Origin: Acidobacteriaceae bacterium
GTDB taxonomy: Bacteria; Acidobacteriota; Terriglobia; Terriglobales; Acidobacteriaceae
DNA: 64,000 nt
Reading direction: 5' to 3'
NCBI GenBank assembly: GCA_003134995.1
Contig: PLDC01000024.1
Coordinates: forward strand, 186,001 to 250,000
Shown here: positions 1-7,939 of the stretch, piece by piece
Layout of the letters: each line of letters starts with the position of its first letter
Numbering within the stretch: the stretch's first letter is position 1
Position numbers and translations under genes: made by a program
The notes under the pieces: model-generated
What the model saw: the letters and a program-made list of their open reading frames with translations, nothing else
What the model was told of the DNA's origin: nothing
Database searches by the model: none

Positions 1-190
1 GCAGTGAGACCACGTAGGAGCAGACGGAGAATTTGAAGCCGGGGAAAACTTCTTCGGTGCAGGCCGCGCCGCCTAGAATGTGCCGGCGTTCGAGCACGAG
101 AACTTTCTTTCCGGCGCGTGCGAGGTAGGCAGCGTTGACGAGGCCATTGTGGCCTCCGCCGATTACGATTACATCGTATTGATTAGCCAT
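1..190 (-). CDS. NAD(P)/FAD-dependent oxidoreductase, N-terminal fragment
   Basis: Only the first 63 codons lie in the window; the gene runs off the left edge. The start codon is the ATG whose complement is at 188-190. Residues 6-30 form a classic FAD-binding Rossmann start: a hydrophobic strand (YDVIVIGGG), the glycine motif GGGHNGL, a helix, then the acidic end of the second strand (VLVLERR). An [10 protein letters not shown] stretch follows. The HNG variant and the GGAA motif are typical of phytoene-desaturase-like or PYROXD2-like oxidoreductases. The substrate cannot be told from this fragment. It is divergent from the GcvT-like gene at 468. Folate-binding GcvT-like proteins often partner amine-oxidising flavoproteins, so a functional link is possible but not shown. 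Confidence 0.8.
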   Translation of the reverse strand, partial: MANQYDVIVIGGGHNGLVNAAYLARAGKKVLVLERRHILGGAACTEEVFPGFKFSVCSYVVSL

Positions 191-232
191 GAGCTTTGAG
201 CCTTGAGCTGCGAGCTTGCTGGGTTGAGATTG
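191..232. repeat. degenerate heptanucleotide tandem repeat
   Basis: Directly after the oxidoreductase start codon the sequence reads as 7-base units: GAGCTTT, GAGCCTT, GAGCTGC, GAGCTTG, one poor unit, then GAGATTG in the same phase. The same 7-base periodicity, with other unit sequences, recurs in spacers at 48620, 54544 and 57058. No coding function is visible. Confidence 0.6.
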
Positions 233-467
233 GGGACGAGGAATGTTAGCGCAGTTTTGGGGCGCGCCTATTAGAGGCCACTGGGTAGGACGCTCCAGTT
301 GCGGAGGACATTCGATAGGATTGGGACGAGTGGGCGCATGAGCTGAAGGGTGATTCTATCGGGAATGCATGATTTTGTCTGCAAGATTAGCGAGCGTGGA
401 TGGCGCCTCCGATGAGGGTTACGGCGTATAATTTCGCTTCGAGTTAAATCACTTCGAGGCCACACCC

Positions 468-1673
468 TTGCCTATTGGAACCGCATTTCACGAGCGCACA
501 TTTCCACTTTGCCAGAGCTTGAATTATCGCGAGTGGTCGGGGTATTACACGGTGAGCGTGTATGAGGTGCATCATGAGCACGAGTACAACGCCATCCGCA
601 ATGCGGCGGCGCTGATCGATATTTCGCCGCTCTACAAGTATTTGGTCACGGGCAAAGACGCGACGCGGCTGGTGAACCGCGTGATCACGCGCGACATTAA
701 TAAAGTGAAAGTGGGGCAGGTGATTTATTGCTGCTGGTGCGATGAAGAGGGCAAAGTCATCGACGACGGCACGATTTCGCGGCTGGAGGAAAATGTTTAC
801 CGCTGGACGGCGGCCGATCCGAGCCTGCGCTGGTTCCGGCAGAACGGCCTGAACATGGATGTACATGTCGAGGATATTTCCGAGAAAGTTGCGGCGCTGG
901 CGTTGCAGGGGCCAACTTCAGCGAAACTGCTGAAGGCCGTGGCCGACGCTGACACTTCAAACTTGAAATATTTTCGCGTGACGCACGGAAAGATTGCGGG
1001 CGTGCCTGTCGATATTTCGCGGACTGGGTATACAGGTGATTTGGGATATGAGATCTGGGTGCCGTTAAACGAAGCCAATGATGCGGTGAAGGTGTGGGAT
1101 GCGCTGGCTGAGCAAGGCAAACAGTTTGATCTGCATGCGGCGGGAATGCTGGCGCTGGATGTCGCGCGCGTCGAGGCTGGGCTGCTGTTGATTGAAGTCG
1201 ACTACTCGAGTTCGAAGAAGGCGTTGATTCCTTCGCAGAAGTATTCGCCTTATGAGCTGGGCTTTGCCAAGATGGTGCATCTGGAGAAGGAAAATTTTAT
1301 TGGCAAGCGGGCTCTCGAGTTGGACGCGAAAAATGGCGTAGCGCGGCAGTTTGTTGGAGTGGAAGTGGATTGGACCGATGTAGAGGCGCTGTATGAACGG
1401 TATGGGCTGACTCCGGCGGCGCCTAGCCAGGCTTCGCGCGTGGCGGTTCCTTTGTATTCGGGAGAGAAACAGGTGGGTAAGGCGACGACCACGAGTTGGT
1501 CGCCGATTCTGAAGAAGCTAATTGCGCTGGCTAGTGTGGAGACCGAGCATGCGAAGTTGGGGACGGAGTTGCAGATGGAGATCACGATCGAAGCGATCCG
1601 GCTCAAAACGAATGTGAAGGTGACTGCAGTGCCGTTCTTTAATCCAGCGCGGAAGACGGCTGTTCCGGTTTAG
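468..1673 (+). CDS. GcvT-like aminomethyltransferase family protein
   Basis: A 401-residue protein of the glycine-cleavage T-protein / folate-binding family, close to the usual length of GcvT. Visible family features are the early INDISPLYKY-like block (residues 49-58, here LIDISPLYKY), LALQGPTS (about 144-151) and the SRTGYTGDLGYEIW block (about 174-187), which matches the conserved YTGE-GYE folate-site region with D in place of E. The start is TTG, with a GAGG Shine-Dalgarno-like stretch about 10 bases upstream. Such proteins move one-carbon units to or from tetrahydrofolate, either in glycine cleavage or in demethylation of methylated amines. No GcvH or GcvP gene is nearby, so a specific demethylase-type role is as likely as glycine cleavage. 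It is probably not part of the EPS system. Confidence 0.8.
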   Translation: MPIGTAFHERTFPLCQSLNYREWSGYYTVSVYEVHHEHEYNAIRNAAALIDISPLYKYLVTGKDATRLVNRVITRDINKVKVGQVIYCCWCDEEGKVIDDGTISRLEENVYRWTAADPSLRWFRQNGLNMDVHVEDISEKVAALALQGPTSAKLLKAVADADTSNLKYFRVTHGKIAGVPVDISRTGYTGDLGYEIWVPLNEANDAVKVWDALAEQGKQFDLHAAGMLALDVARVEAGLLLIEVDYSSSKKALIPSQKYSPYELGFAKMVHLEKENFIGKRALELDAKNGVARQFVGVEVDWTDVEALYERYGLTPAAPSQASRVAVPLYSGEKQVGKATTTSWSPILKKLIALASVETEHAKLGTELQMEITIEAIRLKTNVKVTAVPFFNPARKTAVPV

Positions 1674-1754
1674 ATTCGTTACGGGCAGTGTCGGGATCTT
1701 CTGCTGCCTGGTATTCTTCTTCGGGGCTTATGTTCGGCACCCACAAATAAATCG

Positions 1755-1783
1755 TGGATTCGCGCCCGGAATGGGTATATAGT
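1755..1783 (+). promoter_or_regulatory. possible sigma70-type promoter for the PEP-CTERM gene
   Basis: A TATAGT hexamer at 1778-1783 fits a -10 element. A weak -35 (TGGATT at 1755-1760) lies 17 bases upstream. No TGGCAC-N5-TTGC sigma54 motif was found before this gene, unlike the exosortase and EPS arms. The call rests only on motif resemblance. Confidence 0.3.
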
Positions 1784-1794
1784 GTGGGGAAATT

Positions 1795-1812
1795 AGGCTC
1801 CAAGAGGAGCCT
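1795..1812 (+). promoter_or_regulatory. 5' leader hairpin upstream of the PEP-CTERM gene
   Basis: AGGCTCC and GGAGCCT form a perfect 7-bp stem around an AAGA loop, 48 bases before the ATG at 1861 and just downstream of the possible promoter. With no T tract after it, it is more likely an mRNA-stabilising or regulatory leader element than a terminator. It does not match the c-di-GMP riboswitch consensus. Confidence 0.4.
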
Positions 1813-1860
1813 CCACCGGAAAGACTTCAGCAGATTTTCGGATGGTAGGGAGGGACGATT

Positions 1861-2469
1861 ATGAAGCGAATACTTTTGATGGCAGCATTGGCGTTGGCGC
1901 TGCCACTGGCGGCTTTCGCGGGCAATGTGGATTTCACCAATACGGGTGGGACGCTCACTGGAACCTCCGCAGGCTTGACGCTTACCGGGTCTGAGTTGAC
2001 CGTCGTCGATGGCCTCGGTGGAGGCATTGTCACGGGTGGATTGGGCAGCCTGAGCTTTACCACAGGCGGGCTGACATCTGGAAGTCTCACGACCGGCGGG
2101 ACATTCGCCGCTGGTGGAACCTTCACGATAACGGGCAATGGCACGGGCGGCATTCCCAACGGCGTGATCTTCAGCGGCACGTTCAGTGGTCCGGTGACCT
2201 GGACCGAGATAACGACTTCGGGGCCGAACGGTTCGATCTATTACACGTTGACGGGCGCCATCTCGGGTACCTGGTACAACGGGACGATCGTAAACGGCGC
2301 TACAACGCAGATTACGTTTAACGCCGGGAAGAACGGGTTTACCGGATCGGTACCGCTAGGCAGCGGCGATACAATCATTACCACCGTTCCTGAGATGGGT
2401 ACGCTCGGATTGCTGGGAACCGGGTTGGTTGGTCTGGCCGGAGTGGTTCGCAGGAAGATGAAAGCCTAA
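1861..2469 (+). CDS. PEP-CTERM sorting-signal protein, Gly/Thr-rich
   Basis: A 202-residue secreted protein. It starts with a signal peptide (MKRILLMAALALALPLAAFA, residues 1-20). A low-complexity Gly/Thr/Ser-rich body with many TGG-type beta-strand repeats follows. Residues 176-202 are a PEP-CTERM tail: VPEM in place of VPEP, the hydrophobic stretch GTLGLLGTGLVGLAGVV, then the basic end RRKMKA. Such tails are recognised by exosortases, which cut near the motif and release or anchor the protein at the surface together with EPS. The exosortase gene lies 0.9 kb downstream on the other strand. It has its own leader and a strong terminator, so it is probably monocistronic. Its mature role is unknown; a matrix or adhesion protein is likely. 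Confidence 0.85.
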   Translation: MKRILLMAALALALPLAAFAGNVDFTNTGGTLTGTSAGLTLTGSELTVVDGLGGGIVTGGLGSLSFTTGGLTSGSLTTGGTFAAGGTFTITGNGTGGIPNGVIFSGTFSGPVTWTEITTSGPNGSIYYTLTGAISGTWYNGTIVNGATTQITFNAGKNGFTGSVPLGSGDTIITTVPEMGTLGLLGTGLVGLAGVVRRKMKA

Positions 2470-2490
2470 CCGTCGTTTATTTGCTTCTGA

Positions 2491-2520
2491 AGCCCCGCTG
2501 CGAGCGGGGCTTTTGTTTTT
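2491..2520 (+). terminator. intrinsic terminator after the PEP-CTERM gene
   Basis: AGCCCCGCT / AGCGGGGCT form a 9-bp GC-rich stem (2491-2499 with 2503-2511) with a GCG loop, followed by TTTGTTTTT. This is a textbook rho-independent terminator, 22 bases after the stop codon. Confidence 0.9.
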
Positions 2521-2688
2521 GTGCCTTCTTCTATTGGGTGATGTTCGCTGAATTTTGGTAGTGGCGCGGTTTGGCTTACGCGTTGGGCCGGTTCAGCGGG
2601 AGATTCATCGCTCGCTGGAAAAACGGCTTCGCTCTCACTGACGCTGACATAAAAATTACAGCGCGATCGAATTTTTTGGTGGATGCGA

Positions 2689-3342
2689 TCAGCGCGGGAT
2701 GTAGCTGTCGAGAAGCGGAGCTACGGCGTGTGTGAAGGGAAGTATGCGCTGCTGGGCGGCATCCGGTGTTTCCCCGGGAAGAATCGGGGTCACGAAGCGT
2801 ATCAGGGAGCCATCGCTGCGATTCAGGCGAATGGCGTCTTTGACGAGATAGAACTTGTTCCAATATTCGCTGGCCACGCCGCGATCATGGGCCCAGAACC
2901 AGTACAGCACGAGGCGGCGCTGGTCGGCTTTGGAGATCACATAGCGATTGGCGGGGAAAGGTTCGTGACCGGGCAGGGAAAGCGTGACGCGGACGCTTTC
3001 ATCGGGGTTCCAGCCCGCGCCGGGCAGGCAGTGCTGTGGAGAATGGATCGTATCGCCAGTGCGCTGGCTGGGAAAATACGCCAGGAAAAGATCGATGTAG
3101 GGCAGCTTGGCTTCGGGATCGCGATAAACGCGCTCCATGAAATCGCCCTGCCCGAGCACTTCGAGAGTCTTAGGATCCAAGGTGATCTGGGTGCTGTCCC
3201 ATTGGTCGAGTTGAGAAGGAAAAGAAGAAAGCGGCAGGCGTGGAGGTGTGATTTCAGTGCGTCCCCGTGCCTGCAGGAGAATGGCGGTGAGTGCAATCAA
3301 CCCGGCAGCGAGAGCGAAACGTAGCCAGCCGCGCGGCTTCAT
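2689..3342 (-). CDS. epsI: exosortase-associated protein EpsI
   Basis: A 217-residue EpsI-family protein. It has one N-terminal membrane anchor (about residues 8-23) and then a periplasmic domain with the family's typical features: a strand-rich start, YIDLFLAYFPSQ, the HSPQHCLPGAGW motif, a PANRYVI segment and VLYWFWAH. In proteobacterial XrtA systems EpsI is either fused to exosortase or encoded beside it, and it is needed for EPS production. The start was chosen at MKPRGW because its ATG overlaps the exosortase TGA (ATGA at 3339-3342). That implies translational coupling and excludes a longer in-frame version. Confidence 0.88.
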   Translation of the reverse strand: MKPRGWLRFALAAGLIALTAILLQARGRTEITPPRLPLSSFPSQLDQWDSTQITLDPKTLEVLGQGDFMERVYRDPEAKLPYIDLFLAYFPSQRTGDTIHSPQHCLPGAGWNPDESVRVTLSLPGHEPFPANRYVISKADQRRLVLYWFWAHDRGVASEYWNKFYLVKDAIRLNRSDGSLIRFVTPILPGETPDAAQQRILPFTHAVAPLLDSYIPR

Positions 3343-4277
3343 GAATTCGTGCCTTCCTCGTGCCAGAAAATACGAATGACGCGATGCAGAAGATAGAGCA
3401 TGGCGAGGGAAACCACAAAAATGAGCCATCCGGAAAACTCATGAAAGAAGCCCTGCGCGCGTTCCGGATCCCAATATTGTACCAGCAGGCCAGTGCCTAC
3501 GATGCGCAAACTGTTGGCGGCCACGGCGATGGGTATTGACGCTAACGTCAATAAGACTCGAACTGAAACCCTGCGCTCCATCAGATAACCGTAGATGACG
3601 GCGAGGGTTGCGAGCGACATGAGGGAGCGGATGCCGCTGCAGGCTTCGGCCACTTCGAGAGCCATCGCCGGAAGGATAATTACATTGCCTTCGCGGAGGA
3701 CGGGAACGCCCATCCACGGCAAAGTTGTACTGGCTACGACCGACGCCAGATTTTGCAGCGGGAAGGTGAGTTGGTTGAAGAGGATGGCTGGGATCGGAAT
3801 CATCAGAAGCAGAAATGCCCAGGGAAAAAGGAGGGCGCGAAAGAGATTCCAGCCCAGAAAGAGCACGATCAAGCCGGCGATTGCGATCAATAACGACAGG
3901 CGGGACAGGAAGATGTCTGCTCCCATCTGACCGACCATCAGCACGGACAGCCCGAACCCCAGGAAGAACAGTCCCCACCAGGAAGGTTGCGGCCTGAGGA
4001 GGCCGAGGCGAGAGCGCTCCTGCCAAACTACGAAAGCGGAAAAAAGAGGCACAAAGAAACCGTGTGAGAAGTTGGGGTCGCTCCACCATTGTGCAACCAA
4101 GTGGGACAGGGTTGGAAAGTACAACCAGAGCAAGAGGCCAGTGATCACCGCTGTTTGCCATAGCGGGAGCGGGGGCGAGACCGGGACGCGAGTTGGTGCG
4201 GTCGCGGGCTCGGATTGCAGCACTTGGCTCACTGGAACCGACCTTGTTTCTGTCTCTAGGGGGATAAAGTTCAGCAT
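3339..4277 (-). CDS. xrtA: exosortase (XrtA-like transmembrane transpeptidase)
   Basis: A polytopic inner-membrane protein of 312 residues with about eight hydrophobic segments. The exosortase catalytic triad is visible: Cys213 in EACSGIRS, Arg258 in ANSLRIV and His279 in FFHEFSGW. The N-terminal DPNFSHGFFVP block and the LLMIPIP segment are also family features. Exosortases process PEP-CTERM tails such as that of the gene at 1861. Type A is inferred from the company it keeps: EpsI, XrtA-type ATPase, tyrosine kinase and amidotransferase. The ATG at 4277 has no Shine-Dalgarno and would sit only about 10 bases after the transcript start predicted from the sigma54 site at 4298-4313. A GTG at 4232, preceded by ACAAGG, is a credible alternative start (297 residues). 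Confidence 0.92.
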   Translation of the reverse strand: MLNFIPLETETRSVPVSQVLQSEPATAPTRVPVSPPLPLWQTAVITGLLLWLYFPTLSHLVAQWWSDPNFSHGFFVPLFSAFVVWQERSRLGLLRPQPSWWGLFFLGFGLSVLMVGQMGADIFLSRLSLLIAIAGLIVLFLGWNLFRALLFPWAFLLLMIPIPAILFNQLTFPLQNLASVVASTTLPWMGVPVLREGNVIILPAMALEVAEACSGIRSLMSLATLAVIYGYLMERRVSVRVLLTLASIPIAVAANSLRIVGTGLLVQYWDPERAQGFFHEFSGWLIFVVSLAMLYLLHRVIRIFWHEEGTNS

Positions 4278-4297
4278 ATGCGAAGCGGGGACGCGGC

Positions 4298-4313
4298 TGC
4301 AATGCTAAAGCCA
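4298..4313 (-). promoter_or_regulatory. sigma54 (-24/-12) promoter for the exosortase-epsI operon
   Basis: Read on the minus strand, TGGCTT-TAGCA-TTGCA has the exact GG-N10-GC spacing of RpoN promoters and a perfect -12 TTGCA. Transcription would start near 4287, just upstream of the exosortase gene. It mirrors the better-matching site at 4655-4670, which faces the other way. Confidence 0.65.
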
Positions 4314-4654
4314 GGAAGCAGGGTAACTGGAGTGTTGCCGGGGTAGGTTCGGGATGGAGAAGAGATTGAGGCGAAACCAGGATCTTCGCACTGAAATTTG
4401 CGATCGTGCTTTCGGGCCGCTGGCCGTGTAGCCTCAGGGCTATTCCGTGAGAGTTGGGATTATTTCCTCAAGACGAAGCGTGAGGTGGAACTTCCGGTTA
4501 CCTTCGTTTGGGCAAATACTTTCCCTTTTTTGCGGAAAGGTGGTAGGTTAGGCCCAGTAAGTTTACTCCTTCCTGAGGCTGGATTCTGGCCCGTATACTT
4601 TTGAAAACATGGCGTTAAACTTGGAATTTGAGGATTTTCCGCGAGGCAAAAGGA
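4314..4654. other. spacer between divergent sigma54 promoters
   Basis: No convincing gene. It separates the exosortase operon (minus) from the EPS operon (plus). It holds a CTTTCC/GGAAAG dyad (4519-4524 with 4534-4539, loop containing six T). Being flanked by two sigma54 promoters, it is the natural place for enhancer sites of an NtrC-type activator, but I could not define a repeated binding motif by eye. Confidence 0.5.
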
Positions 4655-4670
4655 TGGCACTCGCCTTGCA
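4655..4670 (+). promoter_or_regulatory. sigma54 (-24/-12) promoter for the EPS operon
   Basis: TGGCAC-TCGCC-TTGCA matches the RpoN consensus TGGCAC-N5-TTGC(A/T) at every conserved base, with GG-N10-GC spacing. The predicted transcript starts near 4681, about 49 bases before the ATG at 4730. In studied PEP-CTERM systems, EPS and PEP-CTERM genes are controlled by RpoN with the PrsK/PrsR two-component pair. No prsK or prsR gene is in this window. Confidence 0.82.
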
Positions 4671-4729
4671 GTTGAGGACGTCCTACCGTTTAGAACTACT
4701 TTTTCTTTTCGAGAGAAAAGGCTGATTGA

Positions 4730-5716
4730 ATGAATTCAGACGTCCGCCAAAATCCGGGAAAAATGCCGACTGAAGTGATTCTAGAGCCCTTGAGAATGGA
4801 CTTCATCGAAGGTGTAAGTGCGAGCACGCGAAGCGTGGAAGCAGTAATGCGGGAGGTCGCGCAGAGCGAAGTTCCGGTGTTGCTGCTGGCTGAGCGTGGA
4901 GCGGGCAAGAAGGCAACGGCCCGGCGGATTCATGATCTTTCGCAGCGTGGGGGGCAGTCGTTCCGCGTGATTTCGTGCGCCACCCTGGAGGTCGACAAGC
5001 TTGGCGAGACAGATGGCGAGGCTGGCTTGCCAGGGGCAGGCACGGTGTTTTTGGAGGAGGTCGCCGACCTGAAGGCTGCAGGCCAGGCATGGTTGCTGCA
5101 AGCACTGACGCATGGCAATGGGAATGGGAAGGGCAGCCAATCCCGGGAGGCGGGGATGATTTCAGGCGTGGCGCGGCTGATTTGTGGAAGCGCCCGCGAC
5201 TTGGAAGGGGAAGTGAAGGCCGGGAATCTGCGCGAAGATTTGTATTACCGGATCAGCGGAGTGTGCCTGCGGCTTCCGCCGCTGCGCCAGCGCCGGGAGG
5301 ATATTCCGGTGCTGATGGAACATTTTCTCCGGAAATATGGGCAGGACTTTCAGCGGTCGGTGCCGACGCTCAGCCCAGAGACACAGCGCTTGTTTGAGGA
5401 GTATTCGTGGCCAGGAAACGTGCGAGAGCTGGAAAATGCGGCTAAGGCCATTGTGGCCTTGGGAGATGAGACGGTCGCGATGGGCGGGTTACGGGCCATG
5501 CTGCTGCGGCCGGACCTGGGAAGCAACGGCAGCCGGGTTTCGTTGAAGCAGGCCTCGCGCGCGGCCTCTCGCGAAGCAGAGAAGGAAATTATTCTGCGTG
5601 TGCTGACTCGTACCCGTTGGAACCGACGCCGGGCCGCAGTGGAGTTGCAGATCAGTTACAAGGCTTTGCTCTATAAGCTAAAACAGATGGGATGCTCGGA
5701 ATACGGAGTGACCTAG
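4730..5716 (+). CDS. sigma54-type AAA+ regulator with Fis HTH, lacking the GAFTGA loop
   Basis: A 328-residue NtrC-family protein without a receiver domain. Seen in order: a degenerate Walker A (LLAERGAGKKATA, about 52-64; the usual form is GESGTGKE), Walker B region GTVFLEEVADL (104-114), arginine-finger block REDLYYRISG (148-157), sensor II WPGNVRELEN (227-236) and a C-terminal Fis-type helix-turn-helix (about 300-323). Between the CATLE motif (83-87) and Walker B, about 20-25 residues are missing, including GAFTGA, the loop that touches sigma54. It therefore may not activate sigma54 transcription in the normal way and could bind DNA as a modulator. It is the first gene after a near-perfect sigma54 promoter. 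Start: ATG preceded by GAGAGAAAAGG. Confidence 0.85.
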   Translation: MNSDVRQNPGKMPTEVILEPLRMDFIEGVSASTRSVEAVMREVAQSEVPVLLLAERGAGKKATARRIHDLSQRGGQSFRVISCATLEVDKLGETDGEAGLPGAGTVFLEEVADLKAAGQAWLLQALTHGNGNGKGSQSREAGMISGVARLICGSARDLEGEVKAGNLREDLYYRISGVCLRLPPLRQRREDIPVLMEHFLRKYGQDFQRSVPTLSPETQRLFEEYSWPGNVRELENAAKAIVALGDETVAMGGLRAMLLRPDLGSNGSRVSLKQASRAASREAEKEIILRVLTRTRWNRRRAAVELQISYKALLYKLKQMGCSEYGVT

Positions 5717-5732
5717 TTCCAGAGGAGTGGGT

Positions 5733-6362
5733 ATGGAGAAAGTGATGAAGGTGGCGTGCCTTGCGCTGTTGGGGTTCGCGACGATTGGCGTGTGGGCCCA
5801 GGATGATCCAGACAACAGTGCGGCCAAGCCGGAAAAAGCGGCGGCGCCGGAAGCTCACCCACCCTCAGCGACCTCGGCGCCTGCAGATTACGTTATCGGC
5901 GCCGACGATACGCTGCGCATCGCGGTATGGAATGAACCGAATTTGAATGCCACGCTGCCGGTGCGCCCTGACGGCAAGATTTCTCTGCCGTTATTGGACG
6001 ATGTGCAGGCCGCAGGCCTTACGCCGCTGCAACTACGGGATGTGATCAAGGAGAAGCTGAAGAAGTTTGTGACGGACCCGCGGGTGACGGTCGTGGTGAC
6101 GGCGATGAACAGCCAGCGTATTTTCGTGACCGGAGAAGTGACACACTCGGGCGCGGTGGCACTGCTGCCCAACATGACCATGTTGCAGGCGCTCGCTGGT
6201 GCGGGATTTACCCAGTTCGCCAATCTGAAGGCGATTTATCTGCTGCGCATACGAGACGGCCAGCAGACAAAAATACCGTTTAACTATAAGGATGTAGTGA
6301 AGGGAAATCATCCCGAGCAAAATATTCTGCTGAAACCGGGCGACACCATAGTGGTGCCCTGA
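5733..6362 (+). CDS. periplasmic/outer-membrane polysaccharide export protein (Wza-like)
   Basis: A protein of about 209 residues with a signal peptide ending GVWAQ. A Poly_export domain follows (YVIGADDTLRIAVWNEPNL, then PVRPDGKISLPLLDDVQAAGLT) and one SLBB-type domain (QRIFVTGEVTHSGAVALLPNMTMLQALAGAGG-like). The end, LLKPGDTIVVP, is typical of the family. No lipobox cysteine is seen, so it is probably a short soluble or outer-membrane-associated export protein rather than a classic Wza lipoprotein. The ATG at 5733 was chosen over an upstream GTG because AGAGGA then has a suitable spacing. It would form the EPS exit with the barrel encoded next. Confidence 0.88.
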   Translation: MEKVMKVACLALLGFATIGVWAQDDPDNSAAKPEKAAAPEAHPPSATSAPADYVIGADDTLRIAVWNEPNLNATLPVRPDGKISLPLLDDVQAAGLTPLQLRDVIKEKLKKFVTDPRVTVVVTAMNSQRIFVTGEVTHSGAVALLPNMTMLQALAGAGFTQFANLKAIYLLRIRDGQQTKIPFNYKDVVKGNHPEQNILLKPGDTIVVP

Positions 6363-6374
6363 GGAGTCCCCTGA

Positions 6375-7895
6375 ATGAGGTTACGGCATAGCATTTGGAG
6401 CATGATGGTGCTGTTGGTCGCGCTGAGCGCGGCCCGGGCACAGGATAGTTCCGCCCAATCGACAGACGTTACTCCCGCTCCCAGTGCGCAGCAGCCGGCG
6501 CCGGCCTTTGGCCAGGAGAATGCTCCCGCGCCCGTCAGCGAGAATCCACCGATCTCAGGACTGGATCTGCCGAATCTGGAACCGCACGCCGCGCCTTTGA
6601 GCTACCTGCAGGCGGGCGCGCACGTGAGCGAATCGGTGGCTTCGAACATACAAAACGCCCTTGGCGGAGCGGGCGTGCACACCATCTCGCGGGCAATGGG
6701 CAGCTTGGAGTTGCAGCGGCTGTGGAGCCACTACGATCTTTCGCTCGACTACCTCGGCGGTATTGGCTACTTCAACGTGGCGGGTATCGGGCTGAAGCAA
6801 GTCGAGGAACTGGGCTTAACTCAGAAAATTACCTGGAAGCGGGGAGAACTCTCGGTGCGCGATGCTTTCAGCTATCAGCCTGAAGGCACCTTTGGTAGCG
6901 GATACGGCTCAGTTGGCACGACCGGCGCGGGTCTAGCCGGGCAGAGCGCGTTCTTTGGCGGAACGGGCCTCGGAGCGCTCGGCCAGGTTCCGCGCATTAT
7001 GAACCTGAGTGTGGTGGACGTGGTGGAAAGCCTGACGCCAAAGTCTTCGATCACTGCTGCCGCGGGGTATGGTTTCGTCCATTTCCTGGGCAACGACCCC
7101 GGCACGGGGACCGCTTTCATTGGAAGCAACCAGGTTTCGGCGCAGGTGGGATATAACCGTTTGCTCGGTCCTCACGATCAAGGGGCGCTGGTGTACGGCT
7201 ACCAGGGTTTCGATTTTTCCACGGGACTGAACTTTCACAGCCATGTGATTCAGGTGATGTGGGGACATCGAATTTCGGGGCGCATGGATTTCATGATCGC
7301 CGTGGGGCCGCAGTTCACGCAGATTAATAACTTGCTGCTTCCGGCTTCCATCTCAGATCTCGGCAATCCAGGCTGCGTGTTTGGGATTGTGAATGGGCTC
7401 CCGGAGGTTGAATGTCCAACGAATGATTTTCGAATCGGAGCCGCTGGACGAGCCTTGCTGCGCTACAGGTTTCCCAAAGTTGTGCTGGACATGACCTATG
7501 ACCACTACCTCACCAGCGGTTCGGGTTTCTTCGCTGGCGCGGAGAGCGACATCGCGATGCTGCGGGCGAGCCGGCCGATAAACCGGATCTGGTCTGCCAG
7601 CACCGACATTGGGTATTCGAGGAACAGCCGGGCGTTGCCGTTGAATTGTCCGGCGACGACGACCAATTGCCCCGGAGTGAGCGCGAATGTTTACCAGTAC
7701 GGCTTCGCGGGCGCGAGTCTGCACCGCAATTTCGGGCGCACGTTACACGCTTATGCAAGCTATCAGTTCGACTACCTGGTTTTCGACGACTCGTATTGTT
7801 TGGCGACGGTTCCCGGCCCTTGCAGCCGGATTTCGCGAGTAAATATTGGAACGATTGGACTGGACTGGATTCCCCGGCCGGTCCGGCTCGACTAA
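6375..7895 (+). CDS. outer-membrane beta-barrel protein of the EPS operon
   Basis: A 506-residue protein with a signal peptide (cleavage near AARAQ). A Pro/Ala/Gln-rich linker follows (about 22-70). After that come alternating amphipathic strands rich in Tyr, Gly and aromatic residues, such as YDLSLDYLGGIGYF, ASYQFDYLVFDD and a final IGLDWIPRPVRLD. Two Cys-rich loops are present around residues 325-350 and 415-430. It resembles the outer-membrane proteins found beside XrtA-type export genes. It could be the export pore or a scaffold. It lies 12 bases after the export protein and is clearly in the same operon. Confidence 0.72.
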   Translation: MRLRHSIWSMMVLLVALSAARAQDSSAQSTDVTPAPSAQQPAPAFGQENAPAPVSENPPISGLDLPNLEPHAAPLSYLQAGAHVSESVASNIQNALGGAGVHTISRAMGSLELQRLWSHYDLSLDYLGGIGYFNVAGIGLKQVEELGLTQKITWKRGELSVRDAFSYQPEGTFGSGYGSVGTTGAGLAGQSAFFGGTGLGALGQVPRIMNLSVVDVVESLTPKSSITAAAGYGFVHFLGNDPGTGTAFIGSNQVSAQVGYNRLLGPHDQGALVYGYQGFDFSTGLNFHSHVIQVMWGHRISGRMDFMIAVGPQFTQINNLLLPASISDLGNPGCVFGIVNGLPEVECPTNDFRIGAAGRALLRYRFPKVVLDMTYDHYLTSGSGFFAGAESDIAMLRASRPINRIWSASTDIGYSRNSRALPLNCPATTTNCPGVSANVYQYGFAGASLHRNFGRTLHAYASYQFDYLVFDDSYCLATVPGPCSRISRVNIGTIGLDWIPRPVRLD

Positions 7896-7939
7896 TTTGA
7901 AGCTGGCCCGCATGGACCAGCGGAACAGGTATTGAGATT

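Noticed and set aside
1795-1860. c-di-GMP riboswitch in the PEP-CTERM leader
   Set aside because: The hairpin lacks the conserved GEMM core sequences; only a simple stem-loop is supported.
2683-3324. Long plus-strand open frame opposite epsI
   Set aside because: It is the antisense shadow of epsI, with no family motifs or ribosome site, whereas the minus frame has clear EpsI features.
4398-4604. 68-codon open frame in the divergent promoter spacer
   Set aside because: It lies between two sigma54 promoters, has no family match and no convincing start signal.
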